Shown here piece by piece: positions 18,330 through 27,298 of a stretch of DNA of 34,314 bases (position 1 is the stretch's first letter; every line of letters begins with the position of its first letter). Made by a program: the position numbers and the translations under genes. The DNA is taken from assembly GCA_903958085.1 (NCBI GenBank), contig CAJBRY010000313.1, forward strand, positions 1 to 34,314, read 5' to 3'. Below the pieces are notes generated by a model. That model was given only the letters and a program-made list of their open reading frames with translations, did no database searches and was not told the origin of the DNA. This stretch comes from an uncultured Geobacteraceae bacterium. GTDB taxonomy: Bacteria > Desulfobacterota > Desulfuromonadia > Geobacterales > Pseudopelobacteraceae.

Positions 18330-18410
18330 CAGGTGTTGAGAAGATATATCACTTTTTTTGCGGATGCGGCAACGAATTATCGACTCCGCAGGTTCATTCA
18401 ACTGGTCGAA

Positions 18411-19700
18411 CTATTTTGATGCTCCGAACTCCTCAAGTTCAGATTGCATATTAACCATCTCACGAATATCGGTCCATTCGTCCTGTTCAACAGCTGCATC
18501 ATCACCCTTCATAGTTGCAATAATGTCGAAGTAGTCCATCTCATATTTGCTCTTTTTTACCTCAGCCGCAGGCTTTACCTTCACAGCATAAACCGTCTGT
18601 ACAGACTGATGGTCAAATTTGCGCCAGTATTGTTCATCTTTCAGTCCGGTGTATTTGTGACCTTCCAGTGCAATTATTACATCTTTTGTTCTGAATGATT
18701 TTGCCCTTTCAACAGCAGCCTTATATTCATGCAGAATAACGTATGCAGAAGCACCTGATGTCGTTGGATACCGGTTATAACGCTCTTCAAACTTCTTTAC
18801 AAAAGCGATTCCGCGCGGATAGTTGTATTTAAACGGTACACTCCACATCCATGGCGTCGCGCCGACAATTCCTTCCATCGCTTCAGGTCCCGCCCCTTGC
18901 GCCATGTCTTCATTCATTTGTGGCACTATAATCTGCATCCTGTTTTTAAGTCCCATTTCGTCAGCCTGTTTCACAGCAATTTCCATATCACGCCCGAAAA
19001 GTGATAACACCAGTACCTCGGCACCAGAGTTTTTTGCTTCAAGCAGTGCGGCCTTAAAATCCTTGGCCCCAAGTTCGGTCAAAATTTCGGGATATTTGAC
19101 AGTATCTCTGGTATCCGTTAAAGAACGCAATACAGACTCTGTTGTCCAACCCCAGGTGTAATTGGCAGTTATGTAGAAATATTTTCTACCCTTAAAGGTT
19201 TTGTTAAGATAGTCGGACATGACTCTTCCTGCAAAATATGCATCAAAACATTCGCGGAAAATATGACGATGTCCGTACTCTCCGGTTGTTTCGGTCGAGT
19301 ACGAGAGCGTCGCAAAAAACAGCTTATCTTTCTGAAGCGCCACTTCACCGGTCGCAATAGCGACGGCACTGGAGGAACCGCCGAGTATCATCGGCACCCC
19401 CTCTTTTTCGTAGAGATCAACAGCATTGCCGGTTGCAATCTTGGCATTTGACTTGGTATCCCGATAGACCAGCTGAACCTTTTTCCCCAGAATCCCGCCA
19501 GCAGAATTGATTTCATCAACTGCAAGCTCTGCGGCGCGTCTCTGGTCAAGACCCTGCTTGGCGTAAGGACCGGTTTCAGGATAATTGAGCCCTATTTTTA
19601 CTATTCCAGGTTCTGACGCAAATGATTCAGAAATATAACCTGATGTCATAAATGCAATAGTGCAAACAAAAGCAACTACCTTTCTATACATAATATTCAC
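18411..19700 (-). CDS. Periplasmic substrate-binding protein, branched-chain amino acid (LivJ/HAAT) type
   Basis: Signal peptide; IVKIGLNYPETGPYAKQGLDQRRAAELAVDEINSAGGILGKKVQLVYRDTKSN...GGSSSAVAIATGEVA. Confidence 0.92.
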   Translation of the reverse strand: MNIMYRKVVAFVCTIAFMTSGYISESFASEPGIVKIGLNYPETGPYAKQGLDQRRAAELAVDEINSAGGILGKKVQLVYRDTKSNAKIATGNAVDLYEKEGVPMILGGSSSAVAIATGEVALQKDKLFFATLSYSTETTGEYGHRHIFRECFDAYFAGRVMSDYLNKTFKGRKYFYITANYTWGWTTESVLRSLTDTRDTVKYPEILTELGAKDFKAALLEAKNSGAEVLVLSLFGRDMEIAVKQADEMGLKNRMQIIVPQMNEDMAQGAGPEAMEGIVGATPWMWSVPFKYNYPRGIAFVKKFEERYNRYPTTSGASAYVILHEYKAAVERAKSFRTKDVIIALEGHKYTGLKDEQYWRKFDHQSVQTVYAVKVKPAAEVKKSKYEMDYFDIIATMKGDDAAVEQDEWTDIREMVNMQSELEEFGASK

Positions 19701-19776
19701 TTTAATATCCCCCTGTTATGGATAATTACATTTTTAATACACCATTTTATAACATATCTTTTATGGAAATTTAAAC

Positions 19777-19804
19777 AAAAAAAGGGCGTGCCGAGTGGCC
19801 GCCC
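19777..19804 (-). terminator. Rho-independent terminator after the ABC-F gene 19847-21484
   Basis: Minus strand GGGCGGCCACTCGGCACGCCCTTTTTTT: GGGCG/CGCCC and GCC/GGC stem followed by T7. Confidence 0.75.
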
Positions 19805-19846
19805 AAAATATTGTTTTCCAAAAAGAGCCTTAAAATTTCAGAATGA

Positions 19847-21484
19847 CTACAGCGTCAAATCAGCATGACCGTGATACAAATCATCTCGCTCTTTAGATAC
19901 ATCTTCACTCTCAAGATACTCTTCAAAACCCATAGTACGGTCAATAACACCACCAGGAGTAATTTCAATAATACGGTTTGCAACCGTGGATACGAACTCA
20001 TGATCATGAGAAGCAAAAAGTATCACTTCGCTGAAAGCTATAAGTCCATCGTTCAACGCTGTGATTGACTCAAGATCGAGATGGTTGGTCGGCTCATCTA
20101 GAATAAGAACATTGGCGCCTGAGAGCATCATTCTTGACAACATACAGCGAACTTTCTCTCCACCGGAAAGCACTGTCGTTTTCTTCATTGCCTCTTCGCC
20201 GGAAAACAGCATCCTGCCGAGAAATCCGCGGGCAAATGTTTCGCCTTCAGTTGGAGGAGAATACTGACCAAGCCATTCTATAAGGGTCATCTCCTTATCA
20301 AAGAAAAAGCTGTTTTCCTTCGGAAAATATGCGTTTGAAATGGTTACGCCCCAACGAAAGCTTCCGCTGTCCGGTTCAAGTTCACCCGCCAGAATTTGAA
20401 AAAGGGTCGTTCTGGCAAGTGAATTGCCACCGACGAAGGCAATTTTATCTTCCTTGCGAACAATAAGATCGAAGTCATTCAGAATTTTGACCCCGTCAAT
20501 CTCTTTAGTAAGCCCCTGAATTTCCAGTATTATATCGCCGCACGCCCGTTCTGGTTTAAACACCACATGCGGATATTTTCGTGATGAAGTAGGCATATCC
20601 TCAAGGGTAAGTTTATCAAGCAGTTTTTTACGCGAGGTTGCCTGCTTTGCTTTGGATGCATTAGAACTGAAACGCTGGATAAACGCTTTAAGTTCTTCCG
20701 CTTTTTCAGAAACTTTACGATTTTCATTCTGCTTCTGCTTTAAATTCAACTGGCTTGCATGATACCAGAAATCGTAATTGCCAACATAAATCTGAATGCG
20801 CCCGAAATCAATATCAGCAGTATGAGTGCAGACCTGATTAAGGAAATGACGGTCATGCGAAACCACGATAACTGTATTTGGAAAGCGAAAAAGGAGCTCT
20901 TCAAGCCAGTTTATCGACTTGAGGTCAAGATTGTTGGTTGGTTCGTCCAGCAGCAGTACATCCGGACTCCCGAAGAGAGCCTGAGCGAGAAGAACCCGTA
21001 CTTTGTCCCCCGCTTCAAGCTCCTTCATCTGCTTGTTCCGCAACTCTTCAGGTATGCCTAGCCCGTTAAGCAGCACGGCAGCCTCAGACTCTGCTTCATA
21101 GCCGTTCATCTCGGCAAAATCCCCTTCAAGTTCAGCGGAGCGAACGCCGTCTTCTTCAGAAAATTCGGCCTTTGCATAAATAGCCTCGCGCTCGGTCATT
21201 ACATCATATAGCCGTTTATGCCCCATTATGACCGTATTGAAGACTGTTTCCTCGTCGAAGGCAAACTGATCCTGACGCAGGACAGCAATACGCTCGCGCG
21301 GGCCGACAATAATTTCACCTTTATCAGCATCCAGCTCACCAGCCAATATTTTGAGAAAAGTCGATTTCCCGGCACCGTTGGCACCTATCAACCCGTAACA
21401 GTTGCCTGGAGTAAATTTGATGTTTACGTCTTTGAACAGAACACGTTTGCCATAAGAGAGGGTGATATTTGATGCTGAAATCAT
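19847..21484 (-). CDS. ABC-F family ATP-binding protein, YbiT-like, with a non-canonical second Walker A
   Basis: First NBD GANGAGKST...LLLDEPTNNLD; second NBD GGNSLARTT...LSGGEKVRCMLSRMML...LILDEPTNHLD. Confidence 0.94.
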   Translation of the reverse strand: MISASNITLSYGKRVLFKDVNIKFTPGNCYGLIGANGAGKSTFLKILAGELDADKGEIIVGPRERIAVLRQDQFAFDEETVFNTVIMGHKRLYDVMTEREAIYAKAEFSEEDGVRSAELEGDFAEMNGYEAESEAAVLLNGLGIPEELRNKQMKELEAGDKVRVLLAQALFGSPDVLLLDEPTNNLDLKSINWLEELLFRFPNTVIVVSHDRHFLNQVCTHTADIDFGRIQIYVGNYDFWYHASQLNLKQKQNENRKVSEKAEELKAFIQRFSSNASKAKQATSRKKLLDKLTLEDMPTSSRKYPHVVFKPERACGDIILEIQGLTKEIDGVKILNDFDLIVRKEDKIAFVGGNSLARTTLFQILAGELEPDSGSFRWGVTISNAYFPKENSFFFDKEMTLIEWLGQYSPPTEGETFARGFLGRMLFSGEEAMKKTTVLSGGEKVRCMLSRMMLSGANVLILDEPTNHLDLESITALNDGLIAFSEVILFASHDHEFVSTVANRIIEITPGGVIDRTMGFEEYLESEDVSKERDDLYHGHADLTL

Positions 21485-21510
21485 TTTGAGCGGTACTCCT
21501 CATCTTGAAA

Positions 21511-21544
21511 TAAAAAACCACAGGGCATGGTGAGCTCTGTGGTT
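21511..21544 (-). terminator. Terminator-type hairpin directly upstream of the ABC-F start codon
   Basis: Minus strand AACCACAGAGC-TCACCAT-GCCCTGTGGTTTTTTATT; 11-bp stem with one G-U pair, then a T-run. Confidence 0.78.
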
Positions 21545-21669
21545 CACGAACGTCTTGTTTGTATCACACAGTCCGCTCGCAGGGCAATATATTTTGGAAA
21601 CAGCAATTATTCCGAGCTCAATAAATCAGACCGTTTATCATTTAAGTTATAATTGGGAACTAAGCACCC

Positions 21670-24120
21670 TTAAGTTGACGGTGGCAAGTCCAGAATTTCG
21701 CGCACCTTCCGTAGAAGGATTACCGGCATGACCGGTTTTTTTATCAACGGAACGTCGAAGTCGATAGCAATCTTTCCGCTTATGATCTCACTTGTATAAC
21801 CACTGATAAAACAAGCCTTGACCTCAGGTCGAAGAATACGTATTGCTTCCAACGCCTGCTTACCTGTCAATTTAGGCATAATGGCATCCAGTATTACCAG
21901 ATTTATTTCATCTTTATTCCTTGTAAAAACGTCCACAGCATCAGCTCCGTTAATGGCTTTTAGAACTCTGTAACCATTAGATTCAAGGTGATGAGCTGTT
22001 ATATCAATAAGTATTTTATCATCGTCAGCAAGAAGAATTGTTTCCGTGCCTTTAAGGGAGTGCCGTTCTGTTTCTGTTTTAGTGCAGGCTTCCTCTTCAG
22101 GCTCTTCGCAAATGGGAATATAAATTGAGAATGTCGTACCTTTTCCAGGCTCGCTGCTGCAATGAATAGAACCGTTGTGCTGAGATATAATGCCGTGAAT
22201 TATTGAAAGACCAAGTCCTGTACCCTTCTCTTTATCTTTAGTTGTATAGAAGGGATCAAAAATGCGTTCCACCGTTTCTTTATCCATTCCGACACCGGTG
22301 TCGCTCACACTTATCAGAACAAACTTTCCTGTACTTCCGCACCCATCCTTGACTACAAGATTTGCATCCTGAGACTCCGCAATGCAGATAGTAAGCTTTC
22401 CGCCATCCGGCATGGCATCGCGGGCATTAGTAGCAAGATTCATAAGAACCTGCTGAAACTGCGAACGATCAATAAACACATAGAGCGGGTTTAAAGGGTA
22501 CATGGTGACAAGCTCGATATCTTCGCCAATCAGTCGCTTCAGGAATTTAGTGTTGTCGGTTGCGAGCTGAATTAAATTGGTGCGCTCCAGATTGAATGCC
22601 TGCTTCCTGCTGAACGCCAACAACCCCCTTGTCAACTCCGCAGCGCGTTCCGACGCACTCAATATCTGCAAGGTATACTCACGAACTTTCTCATCGCTCT
22701 GTTTTACAGTCAGAAGGTCTCCATAACCCATAATAACAGAAAGGATGTTGTTGAAATCATGGGCTACTCCACCTGCCAACAGACCAATTGCTTCCATCTT
22801 CTGCGATTGCAGCAACTGCTCCTCAAGACGACCATGCTCTTCCTGAATCCGTGTACGTTCGGAAATTTCCTCCTCCAGCATTGAAGTCTGCTCTTCAAGA
22901 CTCTGCTGTGCAGCCTGACGCTCTTCAATCTCATGTTCGAGTTCAAGCGTTTTATTCTGCAGCCCTTCGTGCGCCTTCTGCCGTTCCGCTATCTCAAATT
23001 CAAGCTGAACGGTCTGCTCATGAAGCGTATCTTCCCGCTGTTTCAATGCATTCAGCAATCGATTGAAACCATCTATAAGGTCGCCTATTTCATCATTGCT
23101 GGCAACTGCAAGTGACTGTAAAGGCTTGCTGGCATCTGACATAGCTGCAAGAGCTTCTGCGGCTTCCATCAAAGGAGCAAGCTGGCGTTTAAGTAGCCAC
23201 CAGGTCAGACAACCGGCCAGCAGAGTCAGAAAAAGTGTTGCAATTACAATATGCTTCTGCATATCGTGAACCGGTGCAAACCCCTCATCAGTGGGGAGCA
23301 AAGCAGCAACATACCAATCTGTAGCCGGTACGTTTTTTGCCGATGCGAGGACATTTATGCCTCGCGCATCTATTGTGACACCTGAACCTTCGCGGCCTTC
23401 TATAAACTGATCCAGCAGAGCAATTTTACCCTTTTCAGGAAGCTTCTCCATGACACGGGCTTTATCGGTAATGGCAACGATTGTCCTCTCTGAACGAGAA
23501 ACAAGTAAAAAGTCACCGGTTTTACCGTGTCTCCGATCGGTAACACGATCTAGAAAATTCGGTTTGCCTAAATTGATTGCACCCAGCAGGACACCGATAA
23601 CCTTGCCGTCAGAATCCTTTACCGGTGATGCAATTGCAAATGCCGGTGCCTTCAACTGTTTACCCATTACCGGCTTGCCTATGGTAGTTTTCCCCTGAAG
23701 TGCTCCGATCATGAACGCCCGTTCACTGTAATCTACACCGATTCTTTTTGTGGAAATAGGTACATCAGCGATCCCGACACCATCTACTCCGGTGAACCAT
23801 AGACCGCTGTTAAACAGCGTAATCAGGGTGGTTCTGTCTTCAAGAAATTTCTGCAAAGCAGCATTATCAGCCACCATTGCCGGAGTAATGCGAGCGCAAA
23901 CCGCTTCCAGAGCCTTTATCCGGTCTTCAACCTCGGAATTTAAGTCGGCTGCAATCGCCGAAACCGTAGAAATCTGCTGTTCGCCCAGAACTATCTCCAT
24001 ATCCTGATGAAGTTTCCGATGTGTGTAGTAGGCCAGAGACCAGATACTCAGCAGAAAAATCGTCAGAGTAAAAAAAGTTATCCTGGTTTTGAGTGAGCGT
24101 TTTAAAAAAATCCGGTTCAT
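21670..24120 (-). CDS. Hybrid sensor histidine kinase: Cache-like sensor, HAMP, coiled coil, HisKA-HATPase, C-terminal receiver
   Basis: GLLAGGVAHDFNNILSVIMGYGDLL H-box; DTGVGMDKETVERIFDPFYTTK; receiver ILLADDDK...LVILDAIMPKLTGKQAL. Start moved to ATG 24120 (GAGGAA RBS). Confidence 0.95.
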   Translation of the reverse strand: MNRIFLKRSLKTRITFFTLTIFLLSIWSLAYYTHRKLHQDMEIVLGEQQISTVSAIAADLNSEVEDRIKALEAVCARITPAMVADNAALQKFLEDRTTLITLFNSGLWFTGVDGVGIADVPISTKRIGVDYSERAFMIGALQGKTTIGKPVMGKQLKAPAFAIASPVKDSDGKVIGVLLGAINLGKPNFLDRVTDRRHGKTGDFLLVSRSERTIVAITDKARVMEKLPEKGKIALLDQFIEGREGSGVTIDARGINVLASAKNVPATDWYVAALLPTDEGFAPVHDMQKHIVIATLFLTLLAGCLTWWLLKRQLAPLMEAAEALAAMSDASKPLQSLAVASNDEIGDLIDGFNRLLNALKQREDTLHEQTVQLEFEIAERQKAHEGLQNKTLELEHEIEERQAAQQSLEEQTSMLEEEISERTRIQEEHGRLEEQLLQSQKMEAIGLLAGGVAHDFNNILSVIMGYGDLLTVKQSDEKVREYTLQILSASERAAELTRGLLAFSRKQAFNLERTNLIQLATDNTKFLKRLIGEDIELVTMYPLNPLYVFIDRSQFQQVLMNLATNARDAMPDGGKLTICIAESQDANLVVKDGCGSTGKFVLISVSDTGVGMDKETVERIFDPFYTTKDKEKGTGLGLSIIHGIISQHNGSIHCSSEPGKGTTFSIYIPICEEPEEEACTKTETERHSLKGTETILLADDDKILIDITAHHLESNGYRVLKAINGADAVDVFTRNKDEINLVILDAIMPKLTGKQALEAIRILRPEVKACFISGYTSEIISGKIAIDFDVPLIKKPVMPVILLRKVREILDLPPST

Positions 24121-24157
24121 ATCCGTTTCCTCAACTGAATCGTTCTTTAGCAATAAG

Positions 24158-27100
24158 TCACTGCCACTTCTCCAACACTTTTGCAAGCTCATCCTTTTTT
24201 ACCGGCTTTGACAGATAATCATCCATGCCTGCCGCGATGCAGTTCTCGCGGTCTCCTTTCATGGCGTTGGCGGTCATTGCGATGATCGGCACTCTATGGT
24301 TCAACACCTTTGAGTCGGCACTGCGTATTACCCTGGTCGCCTCAAAGCCATCCATTTCCGGCATCTGACAATCCATCAGAACAATATCATAGTCAATCAA
24401 CTCCAGCGCACTCACCGCCTCAAGTCCGTTTGCAACCAAATCTGCATTGCAGCCCAGCTTACCGAGGATGCTCTGAGCCACTTTCTGGTTAATGATGTTA
24501 TCCTCCGCAAGCAAAATACGGATATTCTTCTTGTCCGGTTCAGCCACTGGAGAATGATAAGTTATTTTTGTTGAAACCTCCGTGGGACAAATATCCTCCG
24601 TAGCTTTGTTTGCACTGCGAAGAACTTTGCAAATACCCTCATACAACTGGGACTGTCGCACCGGCTTAGATATAAATCCGGCAAAACCGTGTTCCGACAG
24701 GACGGTGCCGGAACCTATAGATCCAAGAGCAGTGACCATTATGAGAAGCGTGTCCTTCAGCAGAGGATCAGTCTTAATACGACGGGCAAGCTCCAGACCT
24801 TCCATGCCGGGCATTACCTGGTCGATCATGGCAAGGCGGAAAGGTTCGTTATTTTCAACCGCTTCGTGCATTAATTTCAGCGCGGTTAAACCATCTTCCA
24901 CCGTTTCATACTGGCAACCCCATTTACTCAATAGAGTAATAACCATCATTCGGTAGCTGACATTATCATCAACCACAAGTATTTTTGTACCCGAAATATC
25001 AACAACTGCGCTAACATCCTCTGCAATCGGGATTTCAGAAGTATACTTTTCAAACTTTGCAGTAAACCAGAACGTCGAACCCCTGCCCTCCTCGCTTTCA
25101 ATACCAATTTCGCCATCCATAAGCTCCACCAGCTGTTTGCTGATAGCCAATCCCAGACCGGTTCCACCATATTTGCGAGTAGTCGAACCATCAACCTGCG
25201 TAAAAGGGCTGAAGAGAGCGTCAATTCGATCCTTCGGTATTCCGATTCCGGTGTCCTTGACCTGAAAACGGATGAGAGCAGAGTCCTCTGTTTCTGAGTC
25301 AAGCATTGCATCGATAACTATTTCGCCAGCATGGGTAAATTTGATAGCGTTACCGGCAAGGTTAGTAATGATCTGTCGCAGTCTGCCCGGGTCACCTTTC
25401 AGATATGCCGGCACATCCGGATCAATCCGGCAGATTAACTCCAGGCCGCTTTGGTTTGCTCGAATTGACAGCATTTCAGCGGTGTCTTCCAGAGTGTTTC
25501 GGATGTCAAATTCAAGAATTTCAATTTCAAGCTTACCGGCCTCTATCTTCGAAAAATCCAGAATATCATTAATCAATCCAAGCAGGTTCTCGCCGCTTCT
25601 ATTAACTATCTCTACATATTCTCTCTGTTCATCGGTCAGCTTTGTATCCAGAAGAAGATTGGTCATACCGATGACACCATTCATAGGAGTTCGGATCTCA
25701 TGGCTCATGGTAGCCAGAAACGTACTCTTGGCTTTGGTGGCCTCTTCAGCGACCACCAGCGCCACACCAAGTTCAGCGTTTTTCTGTTCCATTTTTGCAG
25801 CGAAAGAAAGCAGCTTTTCTTCAGCCAGTTTCTGTTCAGTAATTTCAACAAAGCTTTCAATTCCACCTATTATATTTCCCTCAGCATCACGCAGATAATC
25901 GACATTCTTGCTGATAACACGACATTCACCATCTTTGTGCAGTATACTGCATTCCCTTGCTATGATAGGTTTCGGCACATCAACTGCATAAAGACCACAC
26001 CGCCCCTTGCACGGCGAAAGAGTAAAAAAACTGCACTCCCTGCCGATAGCTTCTTCCGCAGAAAAGCCAGTGGCTCTGATCATAGCATCGTTCCAACTGG
26101 TAACTATTTTGTCCAAATCAACGGTAAAGGTTGCGCTGGGAATCAGGCGCAAAATGAGATTAGCTTTTTCTTTGGCAAGCTGGATTTCTCCCAGTGCTTT
26201 TTTGTAATCACTTTCCCGCTGTTCCACCTCACCCATCAAATCATTGAAAGAACCAGCCAGCAGTCCAACTTCGTCGGATCGCTCTTCTTCAAGGCGCACA
26301 CGTTTATATGAATCAGTATGTGCAAGAGTGCTAATTTGCAGAGTAATGTCGGTAAGCGGCCTGGTAATGGCTATGCCAAGTTTCCACGCCAGAGCAATAG
26401 CAGCGAGTAAAGCAGCCAGCATACTCATAAGAAAATAGTTTCTGAAATTTGTTATGGAACGGTAGGCCTCCTCAACCGGATAGTTCGAGGCCAGAATCCA
26501 GTCAGTACTCTGCAGGTGCTTGAATGAAGCCAGAAAGCGCTGTCCCTTGGAGTTGATCGTTTCACCGGAACCTTCAAACCCCTCCAATGCCTTATCGAAC
26601 AGAATATTTACGCCAGGCTTGACATCCTTCTTCATAATGCGGGATGTGTCAGGATGCATGATCATGGTGCGATCAGCGGCATACAGATAAAAATACCCGT
26701 TTTTCCCGACTTTCTGCGTACTAAGGGAATGTAAAATGTTCTTTTCGGCCAACAGGTCCAACGCCCCGCCAAGGATCACGACCAAACGCCCATTAGCATC
26801 AAATACTGGAGCTGTCATCATAATCGATGGATGGCCGTTTTTAGACGAAGTGTACGGATAGGAAATTTGAGGTTTACCGGTAGAAATTGTTTTCGTAAAA
26901 TATTCACGAAAAGAGAAATCTTTGCCACGCCTACCCAGGAACTCCGGTTCCTCCACCAGAAGTTTTCCATCCGGCATAAACAGGTGCAAACCACCGCCAA
27001 AAATTGATTTTATGCCGGTACGGTTTCCCAGCCACTTTTGAGCAGCATCCGGGTTATTAACTATTTCAAGCGGTGCAACTGCAGCAACATTGATCAGCGC

Positions 27101-27298
27101 AGTGTGCGCCGTTGTGATTGAAACATCAAGATTACCGGCAATACTAGAAATCAAAGCAAACTGCTGGTCTGAGATCAGCAACTTTGTAGAATTTCTGAAA
27201 TAGGCGTAGGTTCCAAACGCAATAATTATCAACAGAAGTGCGATAAACAGACCAACTGCAAGAACGAGTTTGTATCTGATTCCGTTAATTTTCTTCAC
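24158..27298 (-). CDS. Hybrid sensor histidine kinase: Cache-like sensor, HAMP, PAS, HisKA-HATPase, two receivers
   Basis: [41 protein letters not shown]; receivers [11 protein letters not shown]...MIDQVMPGM and [11 protein letters not shown]...[12 protein letters not shown]; overlaps the upstream gene by 14 bp. Confidence 0.95.
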   Translation of the reverse strand: MKKINGIRYKLVLAVGLFIALLLIIIAFGTYAYFRNSTKLLISDQQFALISSIAGNLDVSITTAHTALINVAAVAPLEIVNNPDAAQKWLGNRTGIKSIFGGGLHLFMPDGKLLVEEPEFLGRRGKDFSFREYFTKTISTGKPQISYPYTSSKNGHPSIMMTAPVFDANGRLVVILGGALDLLAEKNILHSLSTQKVGKNGYFYLYAADRTMIMHPDTSRIMKKDVKPGVNILFDKALEGFEGSGETINSKGQRFLASFKHLQSTDWILASNYPVEEAYRSITNFRNYFLMSMLAALLAAIALAWKLGIAITRPLTDITLQISTLAHTDSYKRVRLEEERSDEVGLLAGSFNDLMGEVEQRESDYKKALGEIQLAKEKANLILRLIPSATFTVDLDKIVTSWNDAMIRATGFSAEEAIGRECSFFTLSPCKGRCGLYAVDVPKPIIARECSILHKDGECRVISKNVDYLRDAEGNIIGGIESFVEITEQKLAEEKLLSFAAKMEQKNAELGVALVVAEEATKAKSTFLATMSHEIRTPMNGVIGMTNLLLDTKLTDEQREYVEIVNRSGENLLGLINDILDFSKIEAGKLEIEILEFDIRNTLEDTAEMLSIRANQSGLELICRIDPDVPAYLKGDPGRLRQIITNLAGNAIKFTHAGEIVIDAMLDSETEDSALIRFQVKDTGIGIPKDRIDALFSPFTQVDGSTTRKYGGTGLGLAISKQLVELMDGEIGIESEEGRGSTFWFTAKFEKYTSEIPIAEDVSAVVDISGTKILVVDDNVSYRMMVITLLSKWGCQYETVEDGLTALKLMHEAVENNEPFRLAMIDQVMPGMEGLELARRIKTDPLLKDTLLIMVTALGSIGSGTVLSEHGFAGFISKPVRQSQLYEGICKVLRSANKATEDICPTEVSTKITYHSPVAEPDKKNIRILLAEDNIINQKVAQSILGKLGCNADLVANGLEAVSALELIDYDIVLMDCQMPEMDGFEATRVIRSADSKVLNHRVPIIAMTANAMKGDRENCIAAGMDDYLSKPVKKDELAKVLEKWQ

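Noticed and set aside
25272-26311. Long plus-strand ORFs of 208 and 203 aa
   Set aside because: Antisense to the hybrid kinase 24158-27298; Ser/Arg-rich translation with no domain signal.
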